DNA from: an uncultured Lacibacter sp.
Lineage (GTDB): Bacteria > Bacteroidota > Bacteroidia > Chitinophagales > Chitinophagaceae
Direction of reading: 5' to 3'
Assembly: GCF_946479605.1 (NCBI RefSeq)
Contig: NZ_CAMLGT010000004.1
Coordinates: forward strand, 1 to 45,007
DNA length: 45,007 nucleotides
Numbering within the stretch: position 1 is the stretch's first letter; every line of letters starts with the position of its first letter. Of the stretch, positions 32,085 to 39,980 are shown piece after piece. The translations under genes and the position numbers were made by a program. The notes beneath the pieces were generated by a model, which saw nothing but the letters and a program-made list of their open reading frames with translations, did no database searches and was not told the DNA's origin.

Positions 32085-33905
32085 CTAACTTTCTTCAGAT
32101 CCGGCAAGTGCTTTCTGTACAATCAGTGCTCTGCTTTCACCTACTATAGCTGCAATTTCATCGAATGATGCGTTACGGATATTATTAACGGAACGGAACT
32201 TTTTCATCAACACTTCTATCGTTGCTTGACCAACACCTTTAATATCATCAAGCTGGGTTTTAAATGCACCCTTGCTTCTTTTTGCACGATGAAACGTAAT
32301 ACCAAAGCGATGCACTTCATCTCTTATCATTCGTACAAGACGTAATGATTCACCATTGTAATCAAGTTTAAGCGATTCGTTATCGCCGGGGAAAAATAGC
32401 TCTTCTACATTTTTTGCCAAACCAACAACCGTCATCTTATGTTCAAGCTTCAGTTCTTTTATACTTTCCATTGCAGATGAAAGTTGTCCTTTTCCTCCAT
32501 CAATGATCACCAGTTGAGGCAAAGGTTTTTCTTCTTCAAGCAATCGTTTATACCTGCGAAACACTACTTCCTTCATCGAAGCAAAATCATTGATGCCGGT
32601 AACTGTTTTAATATTGAATTTCCGGTAATCCTGTTTGCTTGGTTCACCATTTTTAAAACACACCATTGCAGAAACAGGATAAGATCCCTGGAAGTTAGAG
32701 TTATCAAAGCATTCAATATGAACAGGCAGTTGTGGTAAGTGCAGATCTGCCTGCAACTGTTCAATAATTTTTAAATTATTTTCTTTCCGTTTATCCGTTA
32801 ATTGTAAAGCTTTCTTTCGTTTGTATTCTTCGTAAAAGATCAGTGCATTTTTTTGCGACAGGTCGAGTAGCTTTTTCTTATCGCCGGCTTTTGGTACAGT
32901 GATCTTTAATGTTTCATCCAGTAATTCTATTTCAACCGGAACAATCAGTTCAGGCGAAAAGCTTTCAAACTTATTTCGGATATAACTTACTGCAAACTCC
33001 AGTATCTCTTTATCGTTTTCACCAAGGTGACTTTCCAACTGCAGGTTTTCTGTTTGTATGATGCTGCCGTTCTGCACCATCATATAATTGATGAATGCCT
33101 TTTCTTCCTGCACAACAATTGAAATAACATCGGCATCGCCAAGCTTAGGATTGACAACTGTTGATGTTGCTTTGTAGTTTTCAAGATGTTCAATTTTTTT
33201 ACGGTTGATCTCTGCTTTTTCAAAGTTGAGATCTGCAGCAAACTGCTTCATCTCCTCTTTTAAATGACGGATAACAGGCGATAAATTTCCCTTCAGAATA
33301 TTCTTTACCTGCTCCATGCTTTCCTGGTAATCTTCCTCTGTTTGCAATCCTTCACATGGCCCTTTGCAGTTGCCCAAATGATATTCAAGACATACTTTGA
33401 ATTTCCCTTTGCGGATATTTGATTGACTGAGGTTGAGCTTGCAATTACGAATGGGAATATGCTGACGAATAAATTCTATAAGATCACGCACTTTGGCTAC
33501 CGAGGTAAACGGTCCCAGATATGTGGAGCCATCAAGTATCTTTCTTCTTGTAAGAAATACTCTTGGGAAAGGTTCATTCTTAATGACGATGAATGGATAG
33601 CTTTTGTCATCCTTCAAGTCAATATTAAAGACCGGTTGAAATTGTTTGATGAGCGAGTTCTCTAAAAAAAAAGCATCCTGCTCCGAATTGACAACTGTAA
33701 ATTCAATACTCTCTATACGGCGAACGAGTTCCTGCGTTTTATACGACTGAAGTGTTTTGGTAAAATAAGACGATACTCTTTTGCGCAGATGCTTGGCCTT
33801 GCCTACATACAACAGTTTCTTGTCCGCATCATAATATTTGTAAATGCCGGGTTGCGCAGGAATGCCGGGGAGTATTTTTTTTAATTCAACATCTGTCATG
33901 ATCAT
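32085..33905 (-). CDS. uvrC: excinuclease ABC subunit C
   Basis: UvrC makes both incisions in nucleotide-excision repair. The 606-residue protein has the N-terminal GIY-YIG nuclease (about 15-95: PGIYKYYDADKKLLYVGKAKHLRKRVSSY), a cysteine-containing middle part (CLEYHLGNCKGPCEG), a UVR motif (about 205-240), the RNase-H-like second nuclease (HIECFDNSNFQGSYPVSAMV and LVIIDGGKGQLSSA) and C-terminal helix-hairpin-helix motifs (LDDIKGVGQATIEVLMKKF). The ATG at 33905 forms an ATGA overlap with the stop of the upstream lipoprotein gene, which favours this start over the ATG at 33899. Confidence 0.97.
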   Translation of the reverse strand: MIMTDVELKKILPGIPAQPGIYKYYDADKKLLYVGKAKHLRKRVSSYFTKTLQSYKTQELVRRIESIEFTVVNSEQDAFFLENSLIKQFQPVFNIDLKDDKSYPFIVIKNEPFPRVFLTRRKILDGSTYLGPFTSVAKVRDLIEFIRQHIPIRNCKLNLSQSNIRKGKFKVCLEYHLGNCKGPCEGLQTEEDYQESMEQVKNILKGNLSPVIRHLKEEMKQFAADLNFEKAEINRKKIEHLENYKATSTVVNPKLGDADVISIVVQEEKAFINYMMVQNGSIIQTENLQLESHLGENDKEILEFAVSYIRNKFESFSPELIVPVEIELLDETLKITVPKAGDKKKLLDLSQKNALIFYEEYKRKKALQLTDKRKENNLKIIEQLQADLHLPQLPVHIECFDNSNFQGSYPVSAMVCFKNGEPSKQDYRKFNIKTVTGINDFASMKEVVFRRYKRLLEEEKPLPQLVIIDGGKGQLSSAMESIKELKLEHKMTVVGLAKNVEELFFPGDNESLKLDYNGESLRLVRMIRDEVHRFGITFHRAKRSKGAFKTQLDDIKGVGQATIEVLMKKFRSVNNIRNASFDEIAAIVGESRALIVQKALAGSEES

Positions 33906-34471
33906 TGTTCTTCACGATCGTCCCAAATTACTTTTTCGGTAACAACCTGCTCAGGTTCGTTCTTTTTTCCTTTTCCTGTAATGAGTACAAAGCTTTTGTT
34001 ATGCTTCCAGAGAAGTTGCTGCGTAAATAGTGAGTCGCCTTTTTCTTCATGACGCACAAGGTATAACTGGCTGATCATTCCTTTTTCAGGGTTAACATAA
34101 ATATCCACTCTTGAAATTGGTGACTTTTCATTTTCCGCCTCGTAGGTGAGTGTTACTGTTTCAATTGTAGCATCGGCAAATGATATTTCTTTAAAGTTGT
34201 TTTCAAACTCTTTTTTTCCCAGTTCTTTTACAAGAAAGGGTTGAATATATGCCTTCACCTGTTCTTTGCTGATGAATTGAGAGTCGACAAAAATGCTGTC
34301 CTGTTGTACTACTTTCAAAAAAGCAAAAGGAACAGTGTCAATGTATTTGATTTGTCCCCGTAGGTAGGAAGCAACATCAACATAATCCCGTGGTTCTTTC
34401 TTTTTTGATTTACAGCTGTTAAATGTAAAAAGGGCAGTAGCAAATACCGCAGCAATGAAAAAACGTATCAT
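33902..34471 (-). CDS. hypothetical lipoprotein upstream of uvrC
   Basis: A 189-residue protein with a lipoprotein signal: MIRFFIAAVFATALFTFNSC places the lipobox cysteine at residue 20, then a basic KSKKKEP stretch. The body is mixed alpha/beta, with a conserved-looking strand pattern (TIETVTLTYEAENEKSPISRVDIYVNPEKGMISQLYLVRH) that recalls periplasmic beta-sandwich proteins. No named family is recognised. It overlaps uvrC by four bases (ATGA), so translation of uvrC is probably coupled to it. The lipid anchor may face the periplasm from either membrane. Confidence 0.8.
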   Translation of the reverse strand: MIRFFIAAVFATALFTFNSCKSKKKEPRDYVDVASYLRGQIKYIDTVPFAFLKVVQQDSIFVDSQFISKEQVKAYIQPFLVKELGKKEFENNFKEISFADATIETVTLTYEAENEKSPISRVDIYVNPEKGMISQLYLVRHEEKGDSLFTQQLLWKHNKSFVLITGKGKKNEPEQVVTEKVIWDDREEQ

Positions 34472-34529
34472 GCTGTAAAAATATCGAAAACTGTATTTGA
34501 AAAGATGCTGAAATCTGTTTCAGGTCAAA

Positions 34530-35885
34530 TCAACGGAGTGTTTTAATAATGCCGATGCGGAAACCATAATCCACCAGGTGTTCCTTAATTGGGTAACCAT
34601 CCTGTGAGTTAGAGAATAGCTGGTAACGAAGTTGAGGACCTGCCTGCAGCTGAATATCTTTCATATTCCAACGAAGGAAGGTTTCAAGTGAAGAGTTGAG
34701 ATTCAGATTGCTTAAAAGATCAGGAGCCTTGATGTACTTTTCAAAATTATTTGTGAGCAAATAACCCGAAGCAGACAGCAGATAAGTAGGCTGAACATTT
34801 GTAGCCAAATGCCATTGCAGGTTACGCTTGCCCGCAAGTTTAAATTCAAAGCCAACGGGTATTGACAATTGGTAAGTTTCATTAGCCACCTCATCGCTCT
34901 TGGCAAATGCGCTGTTCTGAGTATTGAGTGATGTTACACGCTGAATAACGCCGGTGTTATTATTTAATACCACCGTTGCCAGTTGCGGTGCAGCACGGAA
35001 TACTTCTACATTATAACGGGTATAATTGATCTGTAAACCGGTTCTGAAATGAATATTCTTCGACAGCGGTAACAGAAGAGCACCGCCAAATTCAAAACCA
35101 AGGGAAGGAGTGTGCCTTGCTACCTGGTCTGGGTTTTGTTGGTTAAGATTGCCAAAGTTTATTTTGTTATCACTGTAAAGTACACGGTAACTGGCCGATG
35201 AAGTAATGTAAAACTGAAGCTTTTTATTAAGTCTGGCATCAGCATTAATAACCGGAACATTTACCTCAAGCTGACTTGGAGCTGTATTAGTAGTTACAGG
35301 CTCAACAGCTGTAACAGATGTTTCAACCTTATCAGAAACTATCGGGTTGTTTTCAATATTATTAATGTCAGAGGTGATGGTAGATGGAACTTCTAATGAA
35401 GGTTCAGAAACGGCCGTATTCAGTTCTACAGTTGCTTTTGTAAGTGATGGAATTTCTTCATCGGCAACAGGTACAAGAGAAACATTGTTGTTTCCTTCTT
35501 CAATAAAATTTTCGCTTGCCTGTATAAGCACCGGCAACTCCTGCTGGTTTTGCTGTGACCTTCTTATGGAAGTTATAGGAATAACTTTTGCAGAATTACT
35601 TACAGCAGCAATTTTCGTTTGCTCTGCTTCATTGCCTGAAAGTTTATTGCTGAGTGAAGGCTGATTTTCTTTATTTACAGCTTGCTCATCGGAAGTTGAA
35701 ATGGCAAAGCCTAATAATAAAACGGCACTAAGACCAATGGATTTAAGATTGAAAGGGCGGTTTTGTTTGCGGATTCGTTTCTGGATGTTTTCCCACGACT
35801 GATCTGATGGGTACATACGGTACTCATCCGCCCTTTCTTTAAGCATTCGTTCAAATGAATCATCCTGGTACATAAAACGCTCCAT
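34530..35885 (-). CDS. single-helix protein with C-terminal beta-barrel-like domain, partner of the ECF sigma factor
   Basis: A 451-residue protein beginning MERFMYQDDSFERMLKERAD; the frame is open to 35945, but that part overlaps the sigma-factor gene. Residues 1-45 are a charged cytoplasmic-looking head with a FERMLKERADEYRMYPS motif followed by WENI, 47-63 form one membrane helix (LKSIGLSAVLLLGFAIS), 64-225 are a low-complexity linker rich in S, N, T, E and V, and 226-451 look like a beta-barrel or porin-like domain (LQFYITSSASYRVLYSDN, LGFEFGGALLLPLSKNIHFRTGLQINYTRY). It lies 29 bases after the ECF sigma gene. Position suggests an anti-sigma or sensor role; this is inference. No zinc anti-sigma motif is seen. 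Confidence 0.75.
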   Translation of the reverse strand: MERFMYQDDSFERMLKERADEYRMYPSDQSWENIQKRIRKQNRPFNLKSIGLSAVLLLGFAISTSDEQAVNKENQPSLSNKLSGNEAEQTKIAAVSNSAKVIPITSIRRSQQNQQELPVLIQASENFIEEGNNNVSLVPVADEEIPSLTKATVELNTAVSEPSLEVPSTITSDINNIENNPIVSDKVETSVTAVEPVTTNTAPSQLEVNVPVINADARLNKKLQFYITSSASYRVLYSDNKINFGNLNQQNPDQVARHTPSLGFEFGGALLLPLSKNIHFRTGLQINYTRYNVEVFRAAPQLATVVLNNNTGVIQRVTSLNTQNSAFAKSDEVANETYQLSIPVGFEFKLAGKRNLQWHLATNVQPTYLLSASGYLLTNNFEKYIKAPDLLSNLNLNSSLETFLRWNMKDIQLQAGPQLRYQLFSNSQDGYPIKEHLVDYGFRIGIIKTLR

Positions 35886-35914
35886 AATCAGTTTTGGTTT
35901 GGTTATACGGATTT

Positions 35915-36499
35915 TTAAAACCGAACATGGGCTGCTGCTACCCATTCATCTTGTTTCTGAGGTCGGAAAATGATCTTCTTTTGTACAAGAATCTGTTCCA
36001 ACATTGCTTTTGCTCTTGTGTATTGCGACCGGCTGGTGCTTTCTTCAATATCCAGCATTGCTGCAATTTCACGATGACTGTACCCGTCTATTGCAAACAG
36101 GTTCAACACCGTTCGGTAACCAATGGGCAACATACGGATGCACTCAATTACCTGCTTAGCCTGAATGATCGAAGGAACACTGTCTTCCCTTACCTGGAGG
36201 GTATGGGCTTGTGATATGTCCACACTGTCATTAAACTTCTTGTGTTTTTTAAGATGATTAATGCAGGTGTGTACAATAATGCGCCTGATCCAACCTTCAA
36301 AAGAGCCTTTGTTTTGAAACTGATGAATTTGTGTGAATACCCTGATGAAACCTTCCTGCAACATGTCTTCCGCATCTTCCCGGTTACGGGCAAAACGGTA
36401 ACAAACAGCCAGCATTTTAGGACTATACTTACTATACAGCTCCTGTTGTGCGGCCGGTTGATTTTTCAGACATGCTTGTAAGAGTGCTTCCTCAGTCAT
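35915..36499 (-). CDS. ECF-type RNA polymerase sigma factor
   Basis: A 194-residue extracytoplasmic-function sigma factor. Region 2 (about 20-90) includes LYSKYSPKMLAVCYRFARNREDAEDMLQEGFIRVF and FEGWIRRIIVHTCINHLKK; region 4 (about 115-170) has LPIGYRTVLNLFAIDGYSHREIAAMLDIEESTSRSQYTRAKAML, the helix-turn-helix that reads the -35 element. It is followed after 29 bases by the head-helix-barrel protein, likely its regulator. A TAATTTG-type -7 element lies about 35 bases before the ATG, next to a hairpin. The target genes are unknown; autoregulation is common in this group. Confidence 0.95.
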   Translation of the reverse strand: MTEEALLQACLKNQPAAQQELYSKYSPKMLAVCYRFARNREDAEDMLQEGFIRVFTQIHQFQNKGSFEGWIRRIIVHTCINHLKKHKKFNDSVDISQAHTLQVREDSVPSIIQAKQVIECIRMLPIGYRTVLNLFAIDGYSHREIAAMLDIEESTSRSQYTRAKAMLEQILVQKKIIFRPQKQDEWVAAAHVRF

Positions 36500-36546
36500 T
36501 CACGGATGGGTTTGCAACCCTGAATTTAGACAAATTAGTTGAAACT

Positions 36547-36594
36547 ACTGCTGCTTTCCCATCAAAAAAATGAGGGAAAGCAGCAGCAGTTTTT
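36547..36594. terminator. hairpin between the PepSY-like gene and the sigma-factor gene
   Basis: ACTGCTGCTTTCCC (36547-36560) pairs with GGGAAAGCAGCAG (36574-36586) across an A-rich loop; the plus-strand side ends in TTTTT (36590-36594). On the minus strand it begins 12 bases past the PepSY-like gene stop, so it probably ends the gpmI-to-PepSY operon; the minus-strand U-run is short. Confidence 0.6.
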
Positions 36595-36605
36595 GGGAGG
36601 GATGA

Positions 36606-37163
36606 TCAGCGGCTTTTCTGCTTTATCCGTTTGGGGTTGTACCAAAGCCAAAAACCCGTAATAGTGAGCAGCAGCAGGCTTAAACCCATAACTGTCGTAT
36701 AGGAAAGCTTGAACAAACCACTTTTGGTGCTGAACAAAATATCAAGTATAGTACCATCGTGCAGGTGTTCAATGAAGTCAGCTCTTCGTCGTTCAAACAG
36801 CAGTGGAGCACCGGTTTTACAATCAAGCTGGATGGCATGGTATTTTTCTGCAAATACAAATTTTACCATACCCTTCGATGGACGAAAATCAATCCTGTCG
36901 ATTGTTGCTTCACCTTTACTGTTCATACTGTCTTTGTACAACGTTACTGCAATAGACTGAAGCGAATCAACCGAAAGCCACTCTTTCGTATCAGTACTGA
37001 CTCCTTTTCGTGAATCGGCCAGTAAATAGCCATTGCTATTTTTTTTCCAGCCAAGCAACAAACCCGTGCCGGCAATGAACAGAAAAAAGACAAAAAGTGC
37101 CGATGCAACCCAGCGATGAATTTTTCTGTACCATCTTGTTCTTTTTACAATTTTCTGTGTCAT
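36606..37163 (-). CDS. PepSY-associated membrane protein
   Basis: A 185-residue inner-membrane protein with two helices (about 18-38, VASALFVFFLFIAGTGLLLGW, and 152-172, TTVMGLSLLLLTITGFWLWY) and a periplasmic domain between. The motifs RKIHRWVA before the first helix and IEHLHDG before the second place histidines near each membrane face, as in the PepSY-TM proteins linked with iron and haem uptake. Some of those serve as ferric reductases; that is family knowledge only. It begins 10 bases after the TonB receptor stop, and the two are certainly co-transcribed. Confidence 0.85.
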   Translation of the reverse strand: MTQKIVKRTRWYRKIHRWVASALFVFFLFIAGTGLLLGWKKNSNGYLLADSRKGVSTDTKEWLSVDSLQSIAVTLYKDSMNSKGEATIDRIDFRPSKGMVKFVFAEKYHAIQLDCKTGAPLLFERRRADFIEHLHDGTILDILFSTKSGLFKLSYTTVMGLSLLLLTITGFWLWYNPKRIKQKSR

Positions 37164-37173
37164 AGTGTTTAAT

Positions 37174-39384
37174 TTAAAATCCGGCTCTTAACGAAATGAT
37201 GAGGTTACTGCCTGCCGCCACAATGCCGGAGGAGTAAGATCTGTAACGTTGATTGCTGATGTTTTCCCAACCTGCAGTAAAGGTTAGCATTTTTGTTAGT
37301 TGCCAGCCCGCTTTCAGGTTGAGTGTGTACCATGCAGGCGAATAAGGTTTGCCGTTTGCATCTTTTGCATAAATATCTGTCTTTGCCTGTTCCGATGGAG
37401 CAAGCTGGCTGTTTGCTATTTCACTGTTGTAAACAGCAGACAACTCGGCAAAGATTTTTTTCAGATTATACTTCAGCAATGTGCTTCCGTAAAAAGGAGG
37501 AGCATGTCTTAGGGCTACCTGCTTGTCATTTACATCATCTGTTTCTTTACCGGTTATCCAGTTAGCATGTGTTTGCACGGCAAGTTGTTTCGTGATAAAT
37601 ACTTCTGCACTTAACTGCACACCCCAAACTGTTGCTTTCGCCACATTCTGCAATGCTTCAACCCTGCTCTTTACGCCCATAAACAAAATGCTGTCGTTGC
37701 CATTGAATGTTGATGGCCTGCGAACAATTGCATTGCTGAGTAAAGAATGAAACAGGTTTAATTCAATACGCAGTTTTTGTTGGATGTTTTTGATAACCCC
37801 GATCTCGTAATTCAAAGCATACTCAGAACGTAGATTGGGATTGGGTACTGTTACATTACCTGGTGCACTTTCAAACAGCTTTCCAATATCATCCACATTG
37901 GGCATACGATAGCCGGTTGAAAAATTAGCATTCAACTGCCAGCTTTCAGTAGCACGAAACACAACACCTGCATTTCCAGTAACAGCACCTTCACCAATGT
38001 TTGCCTGTTTATATGGAAACTTGATAAAGGTTGTGTCGAATGTTGCGTTAAGTGTATTGTAACTGTAGCGTAGACCTCCCGTTGCTGTAACTTTTTCGTG
38101 CAGATTGATCTTGTAGCTTGCATATATACTTGTTGTGCTCCACTTACTTCCATTGGGGTAGCGGCTCACATACCGGTTGGTAGTGCGAGTGTTGATGTTT
38201 GTTTGCATACCTGTTGAGCCTACTTTATTAAAAACATATTCTGCTCCGTAAAACAAACGGCCTTTGCCAATTGCTTTATTTGCATCAATGTTAATACTTG
38301 TTGCATCAACCGTTTCAGCCTGTTTGTTACGGGTAAGATTGTTTCTTGTACGATCGATCCTGCTTTCTTCATAGTCCTGATAGGCAATCGTAATTTTTGC
38401 TTCATCATACACTCCGTTTGTTTTTGTATGCAGTACCTGCAGGTTATGCATATTCCAGATCATGGGACCATAATTCCATTCAGCAAAACGCAGATTGCCG
38501 TTGCGATACTGGATCAAACGATCATAACGGGGGGCATCACCTGTTTTTGCATACGTGAACCCATATTGCAGATCGAGATGTGGTGTTGGTTTCAACCTGA
38601 TCTTTTGCAAGAGATTCAATTGCTCATATCCACTGAAACGTTGTACACGGGGATCACTGTTTTTTGTAATGACATCAACGCCGTTTATGCGTTCAACATA
38701 TTCCGGACGGAGGTATGAATCCTGCCCGCCAAACTTTCCCATCTTCAGATCGCCAAATTTGCTGAAGGTGAAAGATGATAAGAACGATATTTTCTTTTCT
38801 CCCACATTCACATCGGCATGAATGGTGTTTTCATTATTTGCTGATGAATAACGCACAAGGCCGCTACCTCTTACCAGCAGTTCATCAGATGTTGCTAATC
38901 TTGGTTGCAACGAATGAAAATCCATTACGCCTCCAATAGCATCACTGCCATAGATCAATGAACCGGGGCCAAAGATCACTTCGGCAGTTTCAAGTGCTAA
39001 GGCATCAACTGAAATAACATTCTGCAGATTACCGCTTCGGTAAATGGCATTGTTCATGCGTACACCATCAACCACTAGCAATACACGATTGGTGGCAAAG
39101 CCACGTATCATTGGACTGCCACCGCCCAGCTGACTTTTTTGTACAAACACTGCTCCGGTTTGCGCTAAAAGATCTGCAGCTGTTTGTGGATTGTTTCGAA
39201 GTATTTGTTGTTTATTGATCTTGGTGATCTTATTGGGCACTTCGTTCATCTTCAGCTCCCACTTATTTACGGAGATGATGACTTCGTCAAGTTCCTTTAA
39301 CGTTGAATCATTGTTTGTTTCCGTTTGCGCATGCACAAGCAAAACAGGAAAAACAAACATGACAACGAATATGAATTGTTTCAT
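37174..39384 (-). CDS. TonB-dependent receptor, haem/haemoglobin-transferrin type
   Basis: A 736-residue outer-membrane receptor with a signal peptide (VMFVFPVLLVHA|Q), a TonB-box region (LDEVIISVNKWE), a plug domain (about 45-160) and a barrel ending LIISLRAGF. The plug words SPMIRGFATNRVLLVVDGVRMNNAIYR and IFGPGSLIYGSDAIGGVMDF match the haemoglobin/transferrin/lactoferrin receptor group. Haem or another iron source is the likely cargo. It is followed by a PepSY-like gene and preceded by a 171-residue membrane protein gene, forming an uptake unit at the end of the gpmI operon. Confidence 0.92.
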   Translation of the reverse strand: MKQFIFVVMFVFPVLLVHAQTETNNDSTLKELDEVIISVNKWELKMNEVPNKITKINKQQILRNNPQTAADLLAQTGAVFVQKSQLGGGSPMIRGFATNRVLLVVDGVRMNNAIYRSGNLQNVISVDALALETAEVIFGPGSLIYGSDAIGGVMDFHSLQPRLATSDELLVRGSGLVRYSSANNENTIHADVNVGEKKISFLSSFTFSKFGDLKMGKFGGQDSYLRPEYVERINGVDVITKNSDPRVQRFSGYEQLNLLQKIRLKPTPHLDLQYGFTYAKTGDAPRYDRLIQYRNGNLRFAEWNYGPMIWNMHNLQVLHTKTNGVYDEAKITIAYQDYEESRIDRTRNNLTRNKQAETVDATSINIDANKAIGKGRLFYGAEYVFNKVGSTGMQTNINTRTTNRYVSRYPNGSKWSTTSIYASYKINLHEKVTATGGLRYSYNTLNATFDTTFIKFPYKQANIGEGAVTGNAGVVFRATESWQLNANFSTGYRMPNVDDIGKLFESAPGNVTVPNPNLRSEYALNYEIGVIKNIQQKLRIELNLFHSLLSNAIVRRPSTFNGNDSILFMGVKSRVEALQNVAKATVWGVQLSAEVFITKQLAVQTHANWITGKETDDVNDKQVALRHAPPFYGSTLLKYNLKKIFAELSAVYNSEIANSQLAPSEQAKTDIYAKDANGKPYSPAWYTLNLKAGWQLTKMLTFTAGWENISNQRYRSYSSGIVAAGSNLIISLRAGF

Positions 39385-39464
39385 GCAGTTTTATTGTTCA
39401 GAGTAAACAGATAGGCAGCAGCATACCTTACCCGGACGCAGGCAGGATGAGCTGTAAAAAAAGA

Positions 39465-39980
39465 TTAAACAAAAAGCGTATGCTGTTTTGGCGGAGGTGT
39501 AAGAAAACCCAGAAAAGGAGAGTGATAAAAAGATTCCCTGAACAGGTTGCTGATGTTTGCTGCCAGGGGAGTATATGAAAAAACGTTAGCTGATTCTGCC
39601 GGTAATCCTAAAGCGGATAATAGCTGTAAAGTTTGTTTCGATTGTTTTGATTCTTGTTGCGATTGTTGCCTGATCAGTTTTTTTAAGGCTTTTTCTTCTG
39701 CATCATAAAGGCCGGTAAGCACAAGATCATCGCCATCAGTTTCCATGTTCTTTATATCAAACATTTCATGACCGATGGCAATTTCTTTTCCTGGTTTTAC
39801 CCATTGTACATTCCTGGCTTTCACCCGTAGGGTAACAAGCTGTTCTTTTTCGAGACGTTCCAGCATTTCATGTTGAATATGCTTTTGCCGTAACTGCAGC
39901 AGTACCGGTGCCAGCAATGGCACCAGCATAAAAAAAAGGAGTAAAACTGCAGTTATGGTTTTTACAAAACGCATGGTCAT
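39465..39980 (-). CDS. hypothetical single-helix membrane protein between gpmI and the TonB receptor
   Basis: A 171-residue protein with an N-terminal helix (ITAVLLLFFMLVPLLAPVLLQL, about 9-30), a basic/amphipathic stretch (QKHIQHEMLERLEKEQLV), a small beta-rich part (about 50-95, VQWVKPGKEIAIGHEMFDI), a Gln/Lys-rich run near 100-115 and a C-terminus ending PKQHTLFV. No family is recognised. Its start ATG overlaps the gpmI stop as ATGA, and the TonB receptor follows after 80 bases, so it is co-expressed with both. By position it may be an accessory to metal or haem uptake; this is inference. Confidence 0.72.
   Translation of the reverse strand: MTMRFVKTITAVLLLFFMLVPLLAPVLLQLRQKHIQHEMLERLEKEQLVTLRVKARNVQWVKPGKEIAIGHEMFDIKNMETDGDDLVLTGLYDAEEKALKKLIRQQSQQESKQSKQTLQLLSALGLPAESANVFSYTPLAANISNLFRESFYHSPFLGFLTPPPKQHTLFV

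Noticed and set aside
31946..32149. A 67-codon plus-strand frame in the gldN-uvrC gap
   Set aside because: It runs through two hairpins and into the antisense of uvrC, with phenylalanine-rich translation from T-runs. A non-coding reading is likelier.
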